From assembly GCA_964588995.1 (NCBI GenBank), contig CAZPQM010000024.1:1-19654 (forward strand): DNA of 19,654 nt. The letters are read 5' to 3'. The notes below the pieces were generated by a model. The model had not been told where the DNA came from, searched no databases, and saw only the letters and a program-made list of their open reading frames with translations. Shown here piece after piece: positions 1 through 7,200 of this stretch. How positions within the stretch are numbered: the first letter of the stretch is position 1; each line of letters opens with the position of its first letter. The position numbers and the translations under genes were made by a program. Source of the stretch: CAZPQM01 sp964588995. GTDB taxonomy: Bacteria > Pseudomonadota > Alphaproteobacteria > Rickettsiales > UBA8987.

Positions 1-494
1 CTAGAACAGACGATACTATTACCGTTACAGTAGGTGATGTTACAACAGAGATCGATTTATCTACAATTAAAGACCTGAAGAAAGGTGAAGCAAAAGTAAA
101 AACGGAGAACAATATCACAATATATGCCTTCAGAGAAGGCGATGTTACAGAAGCGGTTGTTATTGGAAAACAAGGGGAAAACGTTTACGTTAAAGTGGAG
201 GGAGATAAAATTACTCTAGAAGTTAAGAACAAAAGAGTTACACTGGAGAGAGGTGAAGAAACAACGAAACCGTTAGATCAAGAGACAATTGATGAAAACA
301 TCTCAAAAGTTAAAAGTAAGGTCGCGAATATTAATAATGATGGCGTTGGAAACCTTAATCCTCAGCTAGACATTAATGATGAGGCAATAAATGTTTTTGC
401 ACAAATGGGAATAGATTATAGGCCGAACAGTGATTTTATCAGCTCACCTCCTCCTGGTCAAGGTCAAGGCACTGGACAAAGCAGGGACGTCTAA
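1..494 (+). CDS. Unrecognised protein, 5' end outside the window
   Basis: The frame is open from base 3 to the TAA at 492-494 (about 163 residues), so this is the C-terminal part of a longer protein; the GTG at 195 is internal. The first 85 residues are rich in alternating polar, Val, Ile and Thr residues and suggest a beta-rich fold. A charged stretch follows, then a low-complexity Pro/Gly/Gln tail (PPPGQGQGTGQ). There are no cysteines. Codon use is AT-rich (many AAA, GAA, ACA) and unlike the more GC-balanced genes to the right, which suggests horizontal acquisition. I do not recognise the family. It runs straight into a umuC remnant in the same frame, so the true C-terminus may have been replaced at a recombination junction. 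I am confident that it is coding but not of its function. Confidence 0.6.
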   Translation, partial: RTDDTITVTVGDVTTEIDLSTIKDLKKGEAKVKTENNITIYAFREGDVTEAVVIGKQGENVYVKVEGDKITLEVKNKRVTLERGEETTKPLDQETIDENISKVKSKVANINNDGVGNLNPQLDINDEAINVFAQMGIDYRPNSDFISSPPPGQGQGTGQSRDV

Positions 495-770
495 TGGCTA
501 GGGCGTATCTACCGCAAGGGCTATTGGTATCATAAATGCGGGCTGATGCTGATGAACCTGCAGCCCGCCTCTCAGTGCCAGCATGATTTGTTCACCCCTG
601 CCGACTATGCAAAAAGCGACAGGCTCATGAAAGCGATGGATAGTCTCGATGTAGGGGCCAATGCCGCCTTTTATGCCTCGCAAGGCATGGAGCGCAGTTG
701 GCGCATGCGCAGTGATAACCGCTCACCACGCTACACCACCCCGTCGGGAAAGTTGAAGGTGGTGAGGTGA
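495..770 (+). pseudogene. umuC: C-terminal remnant of UmuC-type DNA polymerase V subunit
   Basis: Translation from 495 in the frame of the upstream gene gives IYRKGYWYHKCG, then LFTPAD, then ASQGMERSWRMR and SPRYTT. These match the order of the UmuC C-terminus: the IW.PG.RY.KAGVML region, the NLFD region, and the FAGQG...W.M....LSPRYTT ending. About 91 of roughly 420 residues remain, with no catalytic palm domain, no RBS and no proper start. It cannot make a working translesion polymerase. UmuC family proteins take part in SOS mutagenesis and are often carried by plasmids and integrative elements. The sharp left boundary next to the stop codon of an unrelated AT-rich gene suggests recombination. 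I am confident of the homology and fairly confident that it is broken. Confidence 0.8.
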
Positions 771-848
771 AATTGATCCTGATGCTAACTATTTGCGACC
801 TAGAGAAGATGTAGATTTCAGCGCAAGATACTAACCTATTGAAAAATA

Positions 849-924
849 TGGTGGAGCTAATCGGGATCGAACCGATGACCTCCTGCGTGCAAAGCAGGCG
901 CTCTCCCAGCTGAGCTATAGCCCC
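849..924 (-). tRNA. tRNA-Ala (anticodon UGC)
   Basis: The reverse complement starts GGGGCTATAGCTCAGCTGG and ends in TAGCTCC followed by an encoded ACCA end. It folds as a standard 76-nt tRNA: a 7-bp acceptor stem, a D arm with AGCTCAGCTGGGAGAGC, an anticodon loop CTTTGCACG with anticodon TGC, and a T arm GGTTCGATCC. The T arm and acceptor stem match the usual bacterial tRNA-Ala. In many alphaproteobacteria this tRNA sits in the 16S-23S spacer; here it stands alone with its own promoter. Its 3' end points toward the atypical region at 1-770, the position where tRNA-targeting integrases insert, but no duplicated 3' end is visible. Confidence 0.96.
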
Positions 925-950
925 ACGGCATGGTATATCACAGGGGCATG

Positions 951-979
951 TTTATAACCTGCTGATTGACCAAAGTCAA
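951..979 (-). promoter_or_regulatory. Promoter of tRNA-Ala with overlapping inverted repeat
   Basis: On the minus strand there is TTGACT (979-974), a 17-nt spacer, then TATAAA (956-951), about 27 nt before the tRNA 5' end. This is a near-consensus housekeeping promoter. The -35 lies inside a perfect inverted repeat, ATTGAC-N4-GTCAAT (965-980). Confidence 0.75.
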
Positions 980-996
980 TGGCTTTTCCGACCTTT

Positions 997-1098
997 TTAG
1001 TCAGATTCCGGAACGTGCGTCACCTGACACATGCACACAATCCATACCCATAAAAGCTGCATATAAATCCCGGCCGTCAATACCATACTCAAGACCAT
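997..1098 (-). CDS. Possible 33-aa small membrane protein
   Basis: ATG at 1098 on the minus strand is preceded by a perfect AGGAGG (1109-1104) with 5-nt spacing, the strongest Shine-Dalgarno in this stretch. The peptide starts MVLSMVLTAGIYMQLLWVW and continues IVCMCQVTH before a short polar end, so it would be a single membrane helix. A longer frame with a TTG start at 1179 is less likely because it lacks this RBS. I do not recognise it and no promoter is clear. It may be a chance ORF; the RBS and the hydrophobicity are the only support. Confidence 0.3.
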   Translation of the reverse strand: MVLSMVLTAGIYMQLLWVWIVCMCQVTHVPESD

Positions 1099-1488
1099 GC
1101 ATCCCTCCTGTTTACCCCTAAACATTCCCTTGTAGCTATGCGCGGAGGCCGGGCAGTGACCGACCAACTCCTGATTCAAATGTGGAGTGGTTGGTGTTGG
1201 GAAGGAATCGTCTCGGTTGATCGATCACCCCCATGGCCCACCATGCATAATTATCGTTGCCAGTTTCGTGCCAAAAGTAACTAATTATTAACCAGCAAAA
1301 GAAAAGAAGTCAGCTATTCAACTACTTAGTTTAGTCCTTCGATTTTTAGCTAAATTGTTAGCAAGAAGTAGCCAGTCTGTATGAACGCATAGTGCCGGTA
1401 ATTTTTGCCGCTGTGGCGCAGATCCGGCAAATTTTGCCCGGCATAGCGCTCACTGGACTTTACCCGCAGAACACGCTAGATCACGTCT

Positions 1489-2352
1489 ATGGTACCAACG
1501 CTGTTGCAGCACCCTGTTTCCCGCCTGATGCGGCTGGACCGCCCGACCGGTATCTGGCTGGTCATGTGGCCTGGCATCTGGGGGTTAATCCTCGGTAGCT
1601 ACAGTCTGAGCCACGATCTATGGTTATTCGCCTTGTTTGCCGCAGGTGCGCTCGTGATGCGCTCCGCCGGATGCGTGATCAATGACATCTGGGACAAAGA
1701 GATCGACAAGCACGTCGCCCGCACCCGTACGCGTCCCATCGCAGCCGGGGAATTATCGCGTAGGCAAGGAGTTATCGTGCTTGGTGTGCTGCTTGTAATC
1801 GGGCTGATAATTTTGCTGCAACTCAACCAGCTCGCGATCATTACTGGTTGCGTGTTTGTCATTCCCATTCTGCTGTATCCACTCGCCAAGCGCGTGATGT
1901 CCGCACCGCAGATCGTGCTGGGCTTCACCATCAATGGCGGTGCGCTGATCGGCTATGCGGCGACGAAAGACGAGCTGACCCTGGCGGCTTTTTTACTTTT
2001 CGGCGCCTGCTTTTTCTGGACGCTTGGCTATGACACGATCTACGCGCATCAGGATGCGCGGGATGATAGTGTGCTAGGTATCGGTTCCTCGGCACTGCTG
2101 TTCAAACGGCATCAGAAAAACTTTATCGGACTCTGCTATCTGTTGTTCTGGCTGTTGCTGATCCTGAGCATTCCGGCGGCGCGGATGTCGGCCTATGCCT
2201 ATCTTGCTCCCGCCTTCGCGCTGCCGCAGCTGGTCTGGCAGGTGCGCACCTTAAGCCCAACCATTCCGTCCGACTGTCATCGCAAGTTCAGGTCGAATGC
2301 GTGGCTAGGATTGATCGTTGCTATTGGTCTACTCTTGGGGCATTTACATTAA
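1489..2352 (+). CDS. ubiA: 4-hydroxybenzoate polyprenyltransferase UbiA
   Basis: This integral inner-membrane prenyltransferase attaches the polyprenyl tail to 4-hydroxybenzoate, an early committed step of ubiquinone synthesis. The 287 residues match the usual family length. The first Mg/diphosphate motif is N65-D66-x-x-D69-x-x-x-D73 (NDIWDKEID), followed by RTRTRP at about 78-83. The second motif is at 181-193 (YDTIYAHQDARDD). Hydrophobic helices alternate throughout. The N-terminal LMRLDRPTGIWL aligns with the family start, and an in-frame TAG at 1474-1476 limits the start to ATG 1489; the RBS is weak. It stands alone, with no ubiC or other ubi gene nearby. The function is secure, although the length of the prenyl chain cannot be told. 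Confidence 0.95.
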   Translation: MVPTLLQHPVSRLMRLDRPTGIWLVMWPGIWGLILGSYSLSHDLWLFALFAAGALVMRSAGCVINDIWDKEIDKHVARTRTRPIAAGELSRRQGVIVLGVLLVIGLIILLQLNQLAIITGCVFVIPILLYPLAKRVMSAPQIVLGFTINGGALIGYAATKDELTLAAFLLFGACFFWTLGYDTIYAHQDARDDSVLGIGSSALLFKRHQKNFIGLCYLLFWLLLILSIPAARMSAYAYLAPAFALPQLVWQVRTLSPTIPSDCHRKFRSNAWLGLIVAIGLLLGHLH

Positions 2353-2406
2353 AAAATGTTATTATTTCAATTCGTTAGAAAAAAGTTTAAAAAATATGAT
2401 AGGATG

Positions 2407-2438
2407 TTAACCACTTTTTAATAAAGCTGTGCTATACT
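2407..2438 (+). promoter_or_regulatory. CtrA-type box and extended -10 of the 2446 cluster
   Basis: A perfect TTAA-N7-TTAA (2407-2421, TTAACCACTTTTTAA) is followed by 11 nt ending in TGC and then the -10 TATACT (2433-2438). The box covers the -35 position, as at CtrA-activated promoters in Caulobacter. The expected transcription start is at or next to the ATG at 2446, so the message may be leaderless. The same layout occurs at 10125-10139 and 10669-10683. Confidence 0.65.
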
Positions 2439-2445
2439 TAGTTTC

Positions 2446-2961
2446 ATGACGCAAACTGCCGCACAGAGTACCGAAGCCGTGAATCCCTTTGTTGTACTGG
2501 GCGGCGTCGAGCTGTTTGACTGGGAGAAGATCGTCAATGTCTCGGTTGAGAACCAGTTTGATCCGCATAAAAAGAAGAAATATGACACGCTGATGAAGGC
2601 GGTCGATAATCTCGCGTCTACCTTCAAAGGGCGGGATTTGCTGCTCGATATTTATAAAACTAATGGCATACTTCGTATTGTGGAGGGCAAGCCGATCGAC
2701 GCAGACGGCTTTGTTGGCCCGTCCATGGATTATGAAACGGTCAATACCTCGCATTATGACCACCGAAATCATACGATTTCCATTGATTTTGATGAGCTGG
2801 AGCGGATGGTGATCGTCGATGAAGAGACTGGTAAGCGCAGCTGGCTCAGCATCGAATACGTGCTGATGTATCTGATGATGTATGCCGCTAAGCCAACGCC
2901 GGAAGCGCCATTGCCAGAGTTGAAACATTATACGAACCATGTGAAGGCATGGGCTAATTAG
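2446..2961 (+). CDS. Unrecognised 171-aa protein, possibly an inactive M91-like metallopeptidase
   Basis: This is a cysteine-free, apparently soluble protein with no signal peptide or membrane helix. Visible parts are a polar N-terminus (1-20), a basic KKKKYDTL with a GRDLLLDI segment at 42-70, a strand-like HYDHRNHTISIDF at 103-115, and a helix VLMYLMMYA at 139-147. From memory, this order (GR-LL helix, YD...TI-I strand, then a helix) resembles M91-type effector metallopeptidases, whose last helix carries HExxH. Here the aligned positions are Y142, L143 and Y146, so it would be inactive. That relation is inference and I do not assign a function. ATG 2446 has no Shine-Dalgarno and lies 7 nt after the -10, suggesting leaderless translation. 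It heads a cluster with the two genes downstream. Confidence 0.75.
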   Translation: MTQTAAQSTEAVNPFVVLGGVELFDWEKIVNVSVENQFDPHKKKKYDTLMKAVDNLASTFKGRDLLLDIYKTNGILRIVEGKPIDADGFVGPSMDYETVNTSHYDHRNHTISIDFDELERMVIVDEETGKRSWLSIEYVLMYLMMYAAKPTPEAPLPELKHYTNHVKAWAN

Positions 2962-2969
2962 AGGATATT

Positions 2970-3242
2970 ATGAACGCAGAAATTTTTGAAGCAACTAGAG
3001 AAACTCTAAGCGAGCTAGTGCGCGATCACATAAGCCAGTTTGGTGATATAACCAGAGATCTCCCGTCTTCAGCCGCAAAGGGACCAAATGTGCAGCAAGT
3101 GCAGACCTTACGTGGTGGTGGCTCGGAAGCACGAGATATAGCTTCTGCTCTTGCTAGCATTGGGACATCTTTCGTAAATGAAGATGTTCTGAATCACGTT
3201 GCTCCTCATAACACTGATAAAAACGGACAGGTGCTAGGCTAA
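2970..3242 (+). CDS. Unrecognised 90-aa protein
   Basis: It starts 8 nt after the stop of the 171-aa gene, with AGAGGA placed 5 nt before the ATG, so it is very likely in the same operon under the CtrA-type promoter. The protein is soluble and cysteine-free. A predicted helical N-terminus (MNAEIFEATRETLSELVRDH) is followed by a Ser/Gly-rich middle (LRGGGSEA) and a second helix (ARDIASALASIG). There is no signal peptide or membrane segment. I know of no family. Its stop overlaps the ATG of the next small gene by one base (TAATG), which suggests translational coupling. It could be a small partner or chaperone of its neighbour, but nothing in the sequence proves that. Confidence 0.6.
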   Translation: MNAEIFEATRETLSELVRDHISQFGDITRDLPSSAAKGPNVQQVQTLRGGGSEARDIASALASIGTSFVNEDVLNHVAPHNTDKNGQVLG

Positions 3243-3343
3243 TGCATTTCATCCTATCCGGCCTGCTTTTTATGACCCTCATCCTGCACGCGCTCAAGCT
3301 GGAGCAACGCAAGCCGGCGCGCATTCGCAGCAAACGGCGTTAA
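3242..3343 (+). CDS. Putative 33-aa single-pass membrane protein
   Basis: ATG at 3242 overlaps the previous TAA (3240-3242). The peptide has a hydrophobic helix (MHFILSGLLFMTLILHAL) followed by a strongly basic tail (KLEQRKPARIRSKRR). This is a classic small inner-membrane peptide with the positive charges on the cytoplasmic side. Codon use is GC-rich like the neighbouring core genes. It has no RBS of its own beyond coupling to the upstream gene. The family is unknown. The overlap and the amphipathic design argue for a real gene, but its size leaves doubt. Confidence 0.5.
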   Translation: MHFILSGLLFMTLILHALKLEQRKPARIRSKRR

Positions 3344-3417
3344 TCTTCTTTATAGACTGATATTTTTTTTCGAACGTTTTGATTGCGTCAGATCAGGCAA
3401 CGCCCTACAAGCAGGCT

Positions 3418-4713
3418 ATGACAGACCCAAAAGATATCAACATTCTCGGTGCGCGCACGTGGGTGGTGCACCCTTATCGCAAGCATGTGACCAAAGGCGA
3501 TACCAGCCAGCGGCGTGACCCGGAAAATCGACTTGAAGAATGTATCAACCTCTGTGACGCAATTGAGCTGGAAGTAATCGGCAGCGACATCGTACCACTC
3601 CGTACAGTAAACCCCTCCACTTTTATTGGTAAAGGAAAGCTAGGCGAATTGCGCACCCTTATGGAGGAGGAGCAAATCGAGCTGTGTGTCTTTGACTGTA
3701 CGCTTTCGCCAATTCAGCAACGCGAGCTGGAAAAAGCGATTAAAGTGAAAGTGATCGACCGGACTGAGCTGATTCTCGAAATTTTCGGGGAACGCGCCGC
3801 GACCAAAGAAGGTGTGCTACAGGTGGAACTGGCCGCGCTGGAATATCAGAAATCAAGGCTGGTGCGAAGCTGGACACACCTGGAGCGGCAGCGCGGTGGA
3901 TTTGGCTTTATGGGTGGCCCCGGCGAGCGGCAGATTGAATCCGACCGCCGCGTCATCAATGACCGCATCGCGAAGATCAAGAAAGAGCTCGAAACCGTGA
4001 CCAAAACGCGCGAGCTGCACCGGAAGAACCGCCGCGCGATTCCCTATCCCATTGTCGCGCTGGTGGGCTATACCAACGCGGGCAAGTCAACCCTGTTTAA
4101 CCGCCTCACTAATGCCACGGTTTTTGCGGAAGATTTACTTTTCGCCACGCTCGACCCGACTATGCGCGAGTTGATTCTTCCTTCAGGCCGCAAGGTGATT
4201 CTATCTGACACGGTGGGTTTTATCTCTGACCTGCCAACGCAGCTGATTGCGGCGTTTCGCGCCACGTTGGAAGAAGTGCTGGAAGCGGATGTGATCCTCC
4301 ATGTGCGCGATGCCGCCTCGCCCGATACAGCGGCGCAGAAGCAGGATGTTCTGCACGTACTGGATGGTCTCGGGATTAATCGTGAGGATAAGCCCATAAT
4401 CGAAGTGATGAATAAATCTGATCTGCTATCTAAAGAGGAGGTGGAGCGCATACATGCGAATAAGCGCTCTGATTTTGTACTGCTCTCTGCTCAGACCGGG
4501 CACGGCAATGAAGATTTGCTGCAGGCGCTGGATGCGCATTTTGCTAGTCTGCAACACACTCTTAAGGTGACGCTGCCCGCTTCAGATGGGAAACGTATTG
4601 CCTGGCTGCATGCACATGCAGAAGAAGTTGAGACGGTTTATGAGGGGGAGCAGGTGCATATTTCCTGTCTGCTTTCGGCTAAGCGCCAAGGAGAATGGGA
4701 GAAGATAGCCTAG
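3418..4713 (+). CDS. hflX: GTPase HflX
   Basis: HflX is a ribosome-associated GTPase that binds the 50S subunit and rescues stalled or heat-damaged 70S ribosomes. From ATG 3418 the protein has 431 aa, normal for the family. The N-terminal HflX domain carries VIDRTELILEIF and WTHLERQRGG...GPGE (about 112-170). A helical linker leads to the G domain, with G1 GYTNAGKST (217-225), the ATLDPT switch, G3 DTVGF (264-268) and G4 NKSD (332-335). A TTG at 3379 would add 13 residues; I prefer ATG 3418 because it sits just before the conserved start, although its RBS is weak. In many proteobacteria hflX follows hfq; here hfq is absent and small unknown genes precede it. The identity is secure. Confidence 0.94.
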   Translation: MTDPKDINILGARTWVVHPYRKHVTKGDTSQRRDPENRLEECINLCDAIELEVIGSDIVPLRTVNPSTFIGKGKLGELRTLMEEEQIELCVFDCTLSPIQQRELEKAIKVKVIDRTELILEIFGERAATKEGVLQVELAALEYQKSRLVRSWTHLERQRGGFGFMGGPGERQIESDRRVINDRIAKIKKELETVTKTRELHRKNRRAIPYPIVALVGYTNAGKSTLFNRLTNATVFAEDLLFATLDPTMRELILPSGRKVILSDTVGFISDLPTQLIAAFRATLEEVLEADVILHVRDAASPDTAAQKQDVLHVLDGLGINREDKPIIEVMNKSDLLSKEEVERIHANKRSDFVLLSAQTGHGNEDLLQALDAHFASLQHTLKVTLPASDGKRIAWLHAHAEEVETVYEGEQVHISCLLSAKRQGEWEKIA

Positions 4714-4756
4714 CGCAACCGGGATACAAATCCAGCGCAATTTAATATTGTGTAGC

Positions 4757-4786
4757 TTGTAATGTTCATGATTGTAATGTTCATGA
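4757..4786. repeat. Perfect 15-bp tandem duplication upstream of lpdA
   Basis: TTGTAATGTTCATGA occurs twice head to tail (4757-4771 and 4772-4786), each copy ending in the palindrome TCATGA. It lies between hflX and lpdA, about 110 bp before the lpdA start. It could be a pair of operator half-sites or a replication-slippage product. Confidence 0.8.
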
Positions 4787-4898
4787 AGAGCATTGCTGCG
4801 AGGAGACCTACCTTCGGGAATTACTCCGTCTGCCAGACGCACTTGCAAAATACGATCATCCGCGCTAGAACATGCCCGCAAATAATGTGGAGCATCTT

Positions 4899-6311
4899 AT
4901 GAGCGAATATGATTTAGTGGTTATTGGTGGCGGTCCGGGCGGTTATGTTGGTGCTATCCGCGCGGCACAGCTGGGTATGAAAGTCGCTGTAGTGGAACGG
5001 CGCGACGAAGCCAAGCTGGGCGGCACCTGCCTGAATGAAGGCTGTATTCCCTCCAAGGCGCTACTCAATGACTCCGAATTGTTTGAAGAGCTGAACCATG
5101 AAGGTGCAAAGCGCGGAATTAAGGGCACGTTCGAGCTGGATTTGAAAGCGATGATGAAGCGCAAGAGCGAAGCGGTGAGTCAATTAGTCTCCGGCATTGA
5201 CATGCTGTTTAATAAAAATAAAATCACGAAATATCAGGGGCATGGTATCGTCATGGGCAAGGGCGAAGTTGCCGTTAAACCGGTCGGCAAGAAGGGTAGT
5301 CCGGAAAGCCTGAAAACGAAGAACATCCTGATCGCTACCGGCTCGGAAGTCATGCCGCTTGCCGGTGTGGAGGTGGATCAGAAACAGATCGTCGATTCTA
5401 CCGGCGCGCTCGAGCTGGATAAAGTGCCAAACAAGCTAGTCGTCATTGGCGGCGGGGTGATCGGGCTCGAACTTGGCTCAGTCTGGCGCCGCTTAGGGGC
5501 AGAAGTCACCGTAATTGAGTATCTCGATAAAATCCTGCCGCCGATGGATAATGAGGTGAGTAAGGAGTTTCAGAAAATCCTCACCAAGCAGGGTATAGAA
5601 TTCAAACTGAGCAGTAAGGTGACGGGTGCAAAAACCTCGAAGTCTGGCGTAGAACTCACCGTCGAACCGGCAAGCGGAGGGGATGCGGAAACGCTCAACG
5701 CAGACGTCGTGCTGGTATCGATTGGTCGCCGCCCTTACACAGAAAATTTAGGGCTTAATGAAGCCGGGGTAAAGCTCAATGACCGCGGACGTATTGAAGT
5801 TGACAGTCGTTTCCAAACAAATGTTGAGGGCATCTATGCCGTTGGCGACGTGATTGAAGGCCCGATGCTTGCCCACAAGGCCGAGGAAGACGGTGTATGT
5901 GCGGCTGAGATTATGGCTGGGCAGAAACCGCATTTCGATTATAATCTCGTAGCTTCTGTTGTGTATACGGACCCCGAAGTTGCCACTGTCGGCCAAACCG
6001 AAGAGCAGCTAAAACAAGCCGGGCGCGCTTACAATAAAGGAAAATTCCCTTTCCTCGGCAACAGCCGCGCGAAAACGATCGATCATACCGATGGCTTTGT
6101 GAAAATCCTTGCTGATAAGGAAACCGACGAAGTGCTGGGCGTGCATATTATAGGGCATCAGGCCGGCACGATGATCATGGAAGCGGTCACGGTTATGGAA
6201 TTTAAAGGCTCTGCGGAAGACATCGCCCGCACCTGCCATACCCATCCGGATCTGCATGAGGCCATCAAAGAAGCTGCGATGGATGTCGCTAAACGTGCGA
6301 TTCATAAGTAG
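4899..6311 (+). CDS. lpdA: Dihydrolipoyl dehydrogenase (E3)
   Basis: This cytoplasmic flavoprotein reoxidises dihydrolipoyl groups with NAD+ in the pyruvate and 2-oxoglutarate dehydrogenase complexes and the glycine cleavage system. It has 470 aa, the family norm. Visible features are the FAD motif GGGPGG (10-15), the redox disulfide C44/C49 in GGTCLNEGCIPSK, the NAD motif GGGVIG (184-189), YAVGDV of the second FAD contact, and the active-site H449-P-D-L-H-E454 from the partner subunit. I start at ATG 4899, with GGAG 6 nt upstream, rather than the ATG at 4872, which adds nine non-conserved residues. It is not joined to E1/E2 genes, so it may serve several complexes. It is convergent with tolA, 19 bp apart. 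Confidence 0.96.
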   Translation: MSEYDLVVIGGGPGGYVGAIRAAQLGMKVAVVERRDEAKLGGTCLNEGCIPSKALLNDSELFEELNHEGAKRGIKGTFELDLKAMMKRKSEAVSQLVSGIDMLFNKNKITKYQGHGIVMGKGEVAVKPVGKKGSPESLKTKNILIATGSEVMPLAGVEVDQKQIVDSTGALELDKVPNKLVVIGGGVIGLELGSVWRRLGAEVTVIEYLDKILPPMDNEVSKEFQKILTKQGIEFKLSSKVTGAKTSKSGVELTVEPASGGDAETLNADVVLVSIGRRPYTENLGLNEAGVKLNDRGRIEVDSRFQTNVEGIYAVGDVIEGPMLAHKAEEDGVCAAEIMAGQKPHFDYNLVASVVYTDPEVATVGQTEEQLKQAGRAYNKGKFPFLGNSRAKTIDHTDGFVKILADKETDEVLGVHIIGHQAGTMIMEAVTVMEFKGSAEDIARTCHTHPDLHEAIKEAAMDVAKRAIHK

Positions 6312-6330
6312 TCAATACATATAAGAATAG

Positions 6331-7188
6331 CTAACGCAAATCGCTTGGAGTGAAGCCGATGATGAACGGGTTCAGCGCCCGGATGCGCCCGGGTGGCAGG
6401 AAGTCGAACGGTGCGGCGCTGATGGCGGCGCGGCGGACGGAATCCGCATAGGCACGAAACACCGGGTCACTCTGATATTTATTGCGCTCAATTATCGTGA
6501 CGCCACCATTAATACTGCCATCCGGCGCAAGGCGGAATTCGATGGTCGCCAGCATATCCCCCACATTGGCCATACCGGCCGGGATGATCCAGTTTTCTGC
6601 AAGCCGGTTGGTGATCTGCATCAATTCCCGGTCGGTTACGCCCTGTGCTCCGGCGGCGGGTTGGGGGGATGCTTCTTCTTTCTCTAAAAACCCCTCCAGC
6701 AAATTATCAATTTCTTCTTCCGAGTTTTTCTTCTCCTCCGGCTTTTCCTGCTCGGCGACCTGCTGTTGTTCCGGTTTGGGTTTAGGCTTTGGTTTGTCTT
6801 TTGGCTTCGCCTTCACTACCTCCTTCTTCGGCTCCGGTTTGGGCTCAGGCGGTGGCTTGGGTTTCGACTCTACCTGCTGTACCGGTGAGGGCACTTTTTT
6901 TGGCTTCGGCGGTTCCGGCTTTTCCACCTGCTTCGGCGGTTGCGGCGCTGGTGGGGTGGTGCTTGGCATAATCATCTCAACCGGAATAATGGTCGGCTGC
7001 TTGTGCTTATCGGAACAGCTCGGAATGCCCAGTATCAGCACCAGCAGGACCAGGTGCAGAGTAATCGTCCCCGTCCAGCCCGGCGAAATGCGGTACCATT
7101 CGCGCACCTGCTTCTGACTTTGAAACAAGGCCTTACCAGCGAGTGGAGGGAGCGTTCTAGCCGATAGTTTAATGACTTCTTTGACCAT
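6331..7188 (-). CDS. tolA: TolA-like protein of the Tol-Pal system
   Basis: TolA is anchored in the inner membrane and spans the periplasm, passing energy from TolQR to TolB/Pal during outer-membrane invagination. This 285-aa protein has a cytoplasmic N-terminus, a single transmembrane helix (about 39-57), and a long Pro/Lys/Glu spacer (about 73-165) of KPEPPKPK-type repeats. A C-terminal TonB/TolA-like domain follows (about 185-280: LAENWIIP, ATIEFRLAPDGSI). The spacer is Pro/Lys-rich like TonB rather than Ala-rich as in E. coli TolA; its position after tolR makes TolA the best call. The start at 7188 has AAGG 5 nt upstream. A palindromic repeat (7201-7288) fills the gap to tolR and ends 3 nt from the RBS. 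No tolB or pal follows. Confidence 0.85.
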   Translation of the reverse strand: MVKEVIKLSARTLPPLAGKALFQSQKQVREWYRISPGWTGTITLHLVLLVLILGIPSCSDKHKQPTIIPVEMIMPSTTPPAPQPPKQVEKPEPPKPKKVPSPVQQVESKPKPPPEPKPEPKKEVVKAKPKDKPKPKPKPEQQQVAEQEKPEEKKNSEEEIDNLLEGFLEKEEASPQPAAGAQGVTDRELMQITNRLAENWIIPAGMANVGDMLATIEFRLAPDGSINGGVTIIERNKYQSDPVFRAYADSVRRAAISAAPFDFLPPGRIRALNPFIIGFTPSDLR

Positions 7189-7200
7189 CTACACCTTATC

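Larger units (their letters stand above)
925..1488. other. Long intergenic region between tRNA-Ala and ubiA
   Basis: Apart from the tRNA promoter and one possible small membrane peptide (see 997-1098) I see no convincing gene here. It has a short hairpin GCTAA-attg-TTAGC near 1350-1363 and an imperfect inverted repeat around 1163-1193 (ACCAACTCC against GGAGtggTTGGT). It matches no riboswitch or known small RNA that I can recognise. Confidence 0.5.

Noticed and set aside
997..1179. 60-codon minus-strand frame with a TTG start
   Set aside because: The upstream part has no RBS and no coding character; only the 33-codon part behind AGGAGG is worth keeping.
3341..3372. T-run (3362-3370) as a terminator after the 33-aa gene
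   Set aside because: No stable stem precedes the T-run.
4764..4782. GTTC...GTTC in the tandem repeat as an SOS box
   Set aside because: The spacing is 11 nt, not the required 7, and it arises from the 15-bp duplication.
4785..4868. Frame encoding EETYLRELLRLPDALAKYDH before lpdA, suggesting a gene remnant
   Set aside because: Only about 22 plausible residues, no start codon in frame, and I recognise no protein; it could be chance.
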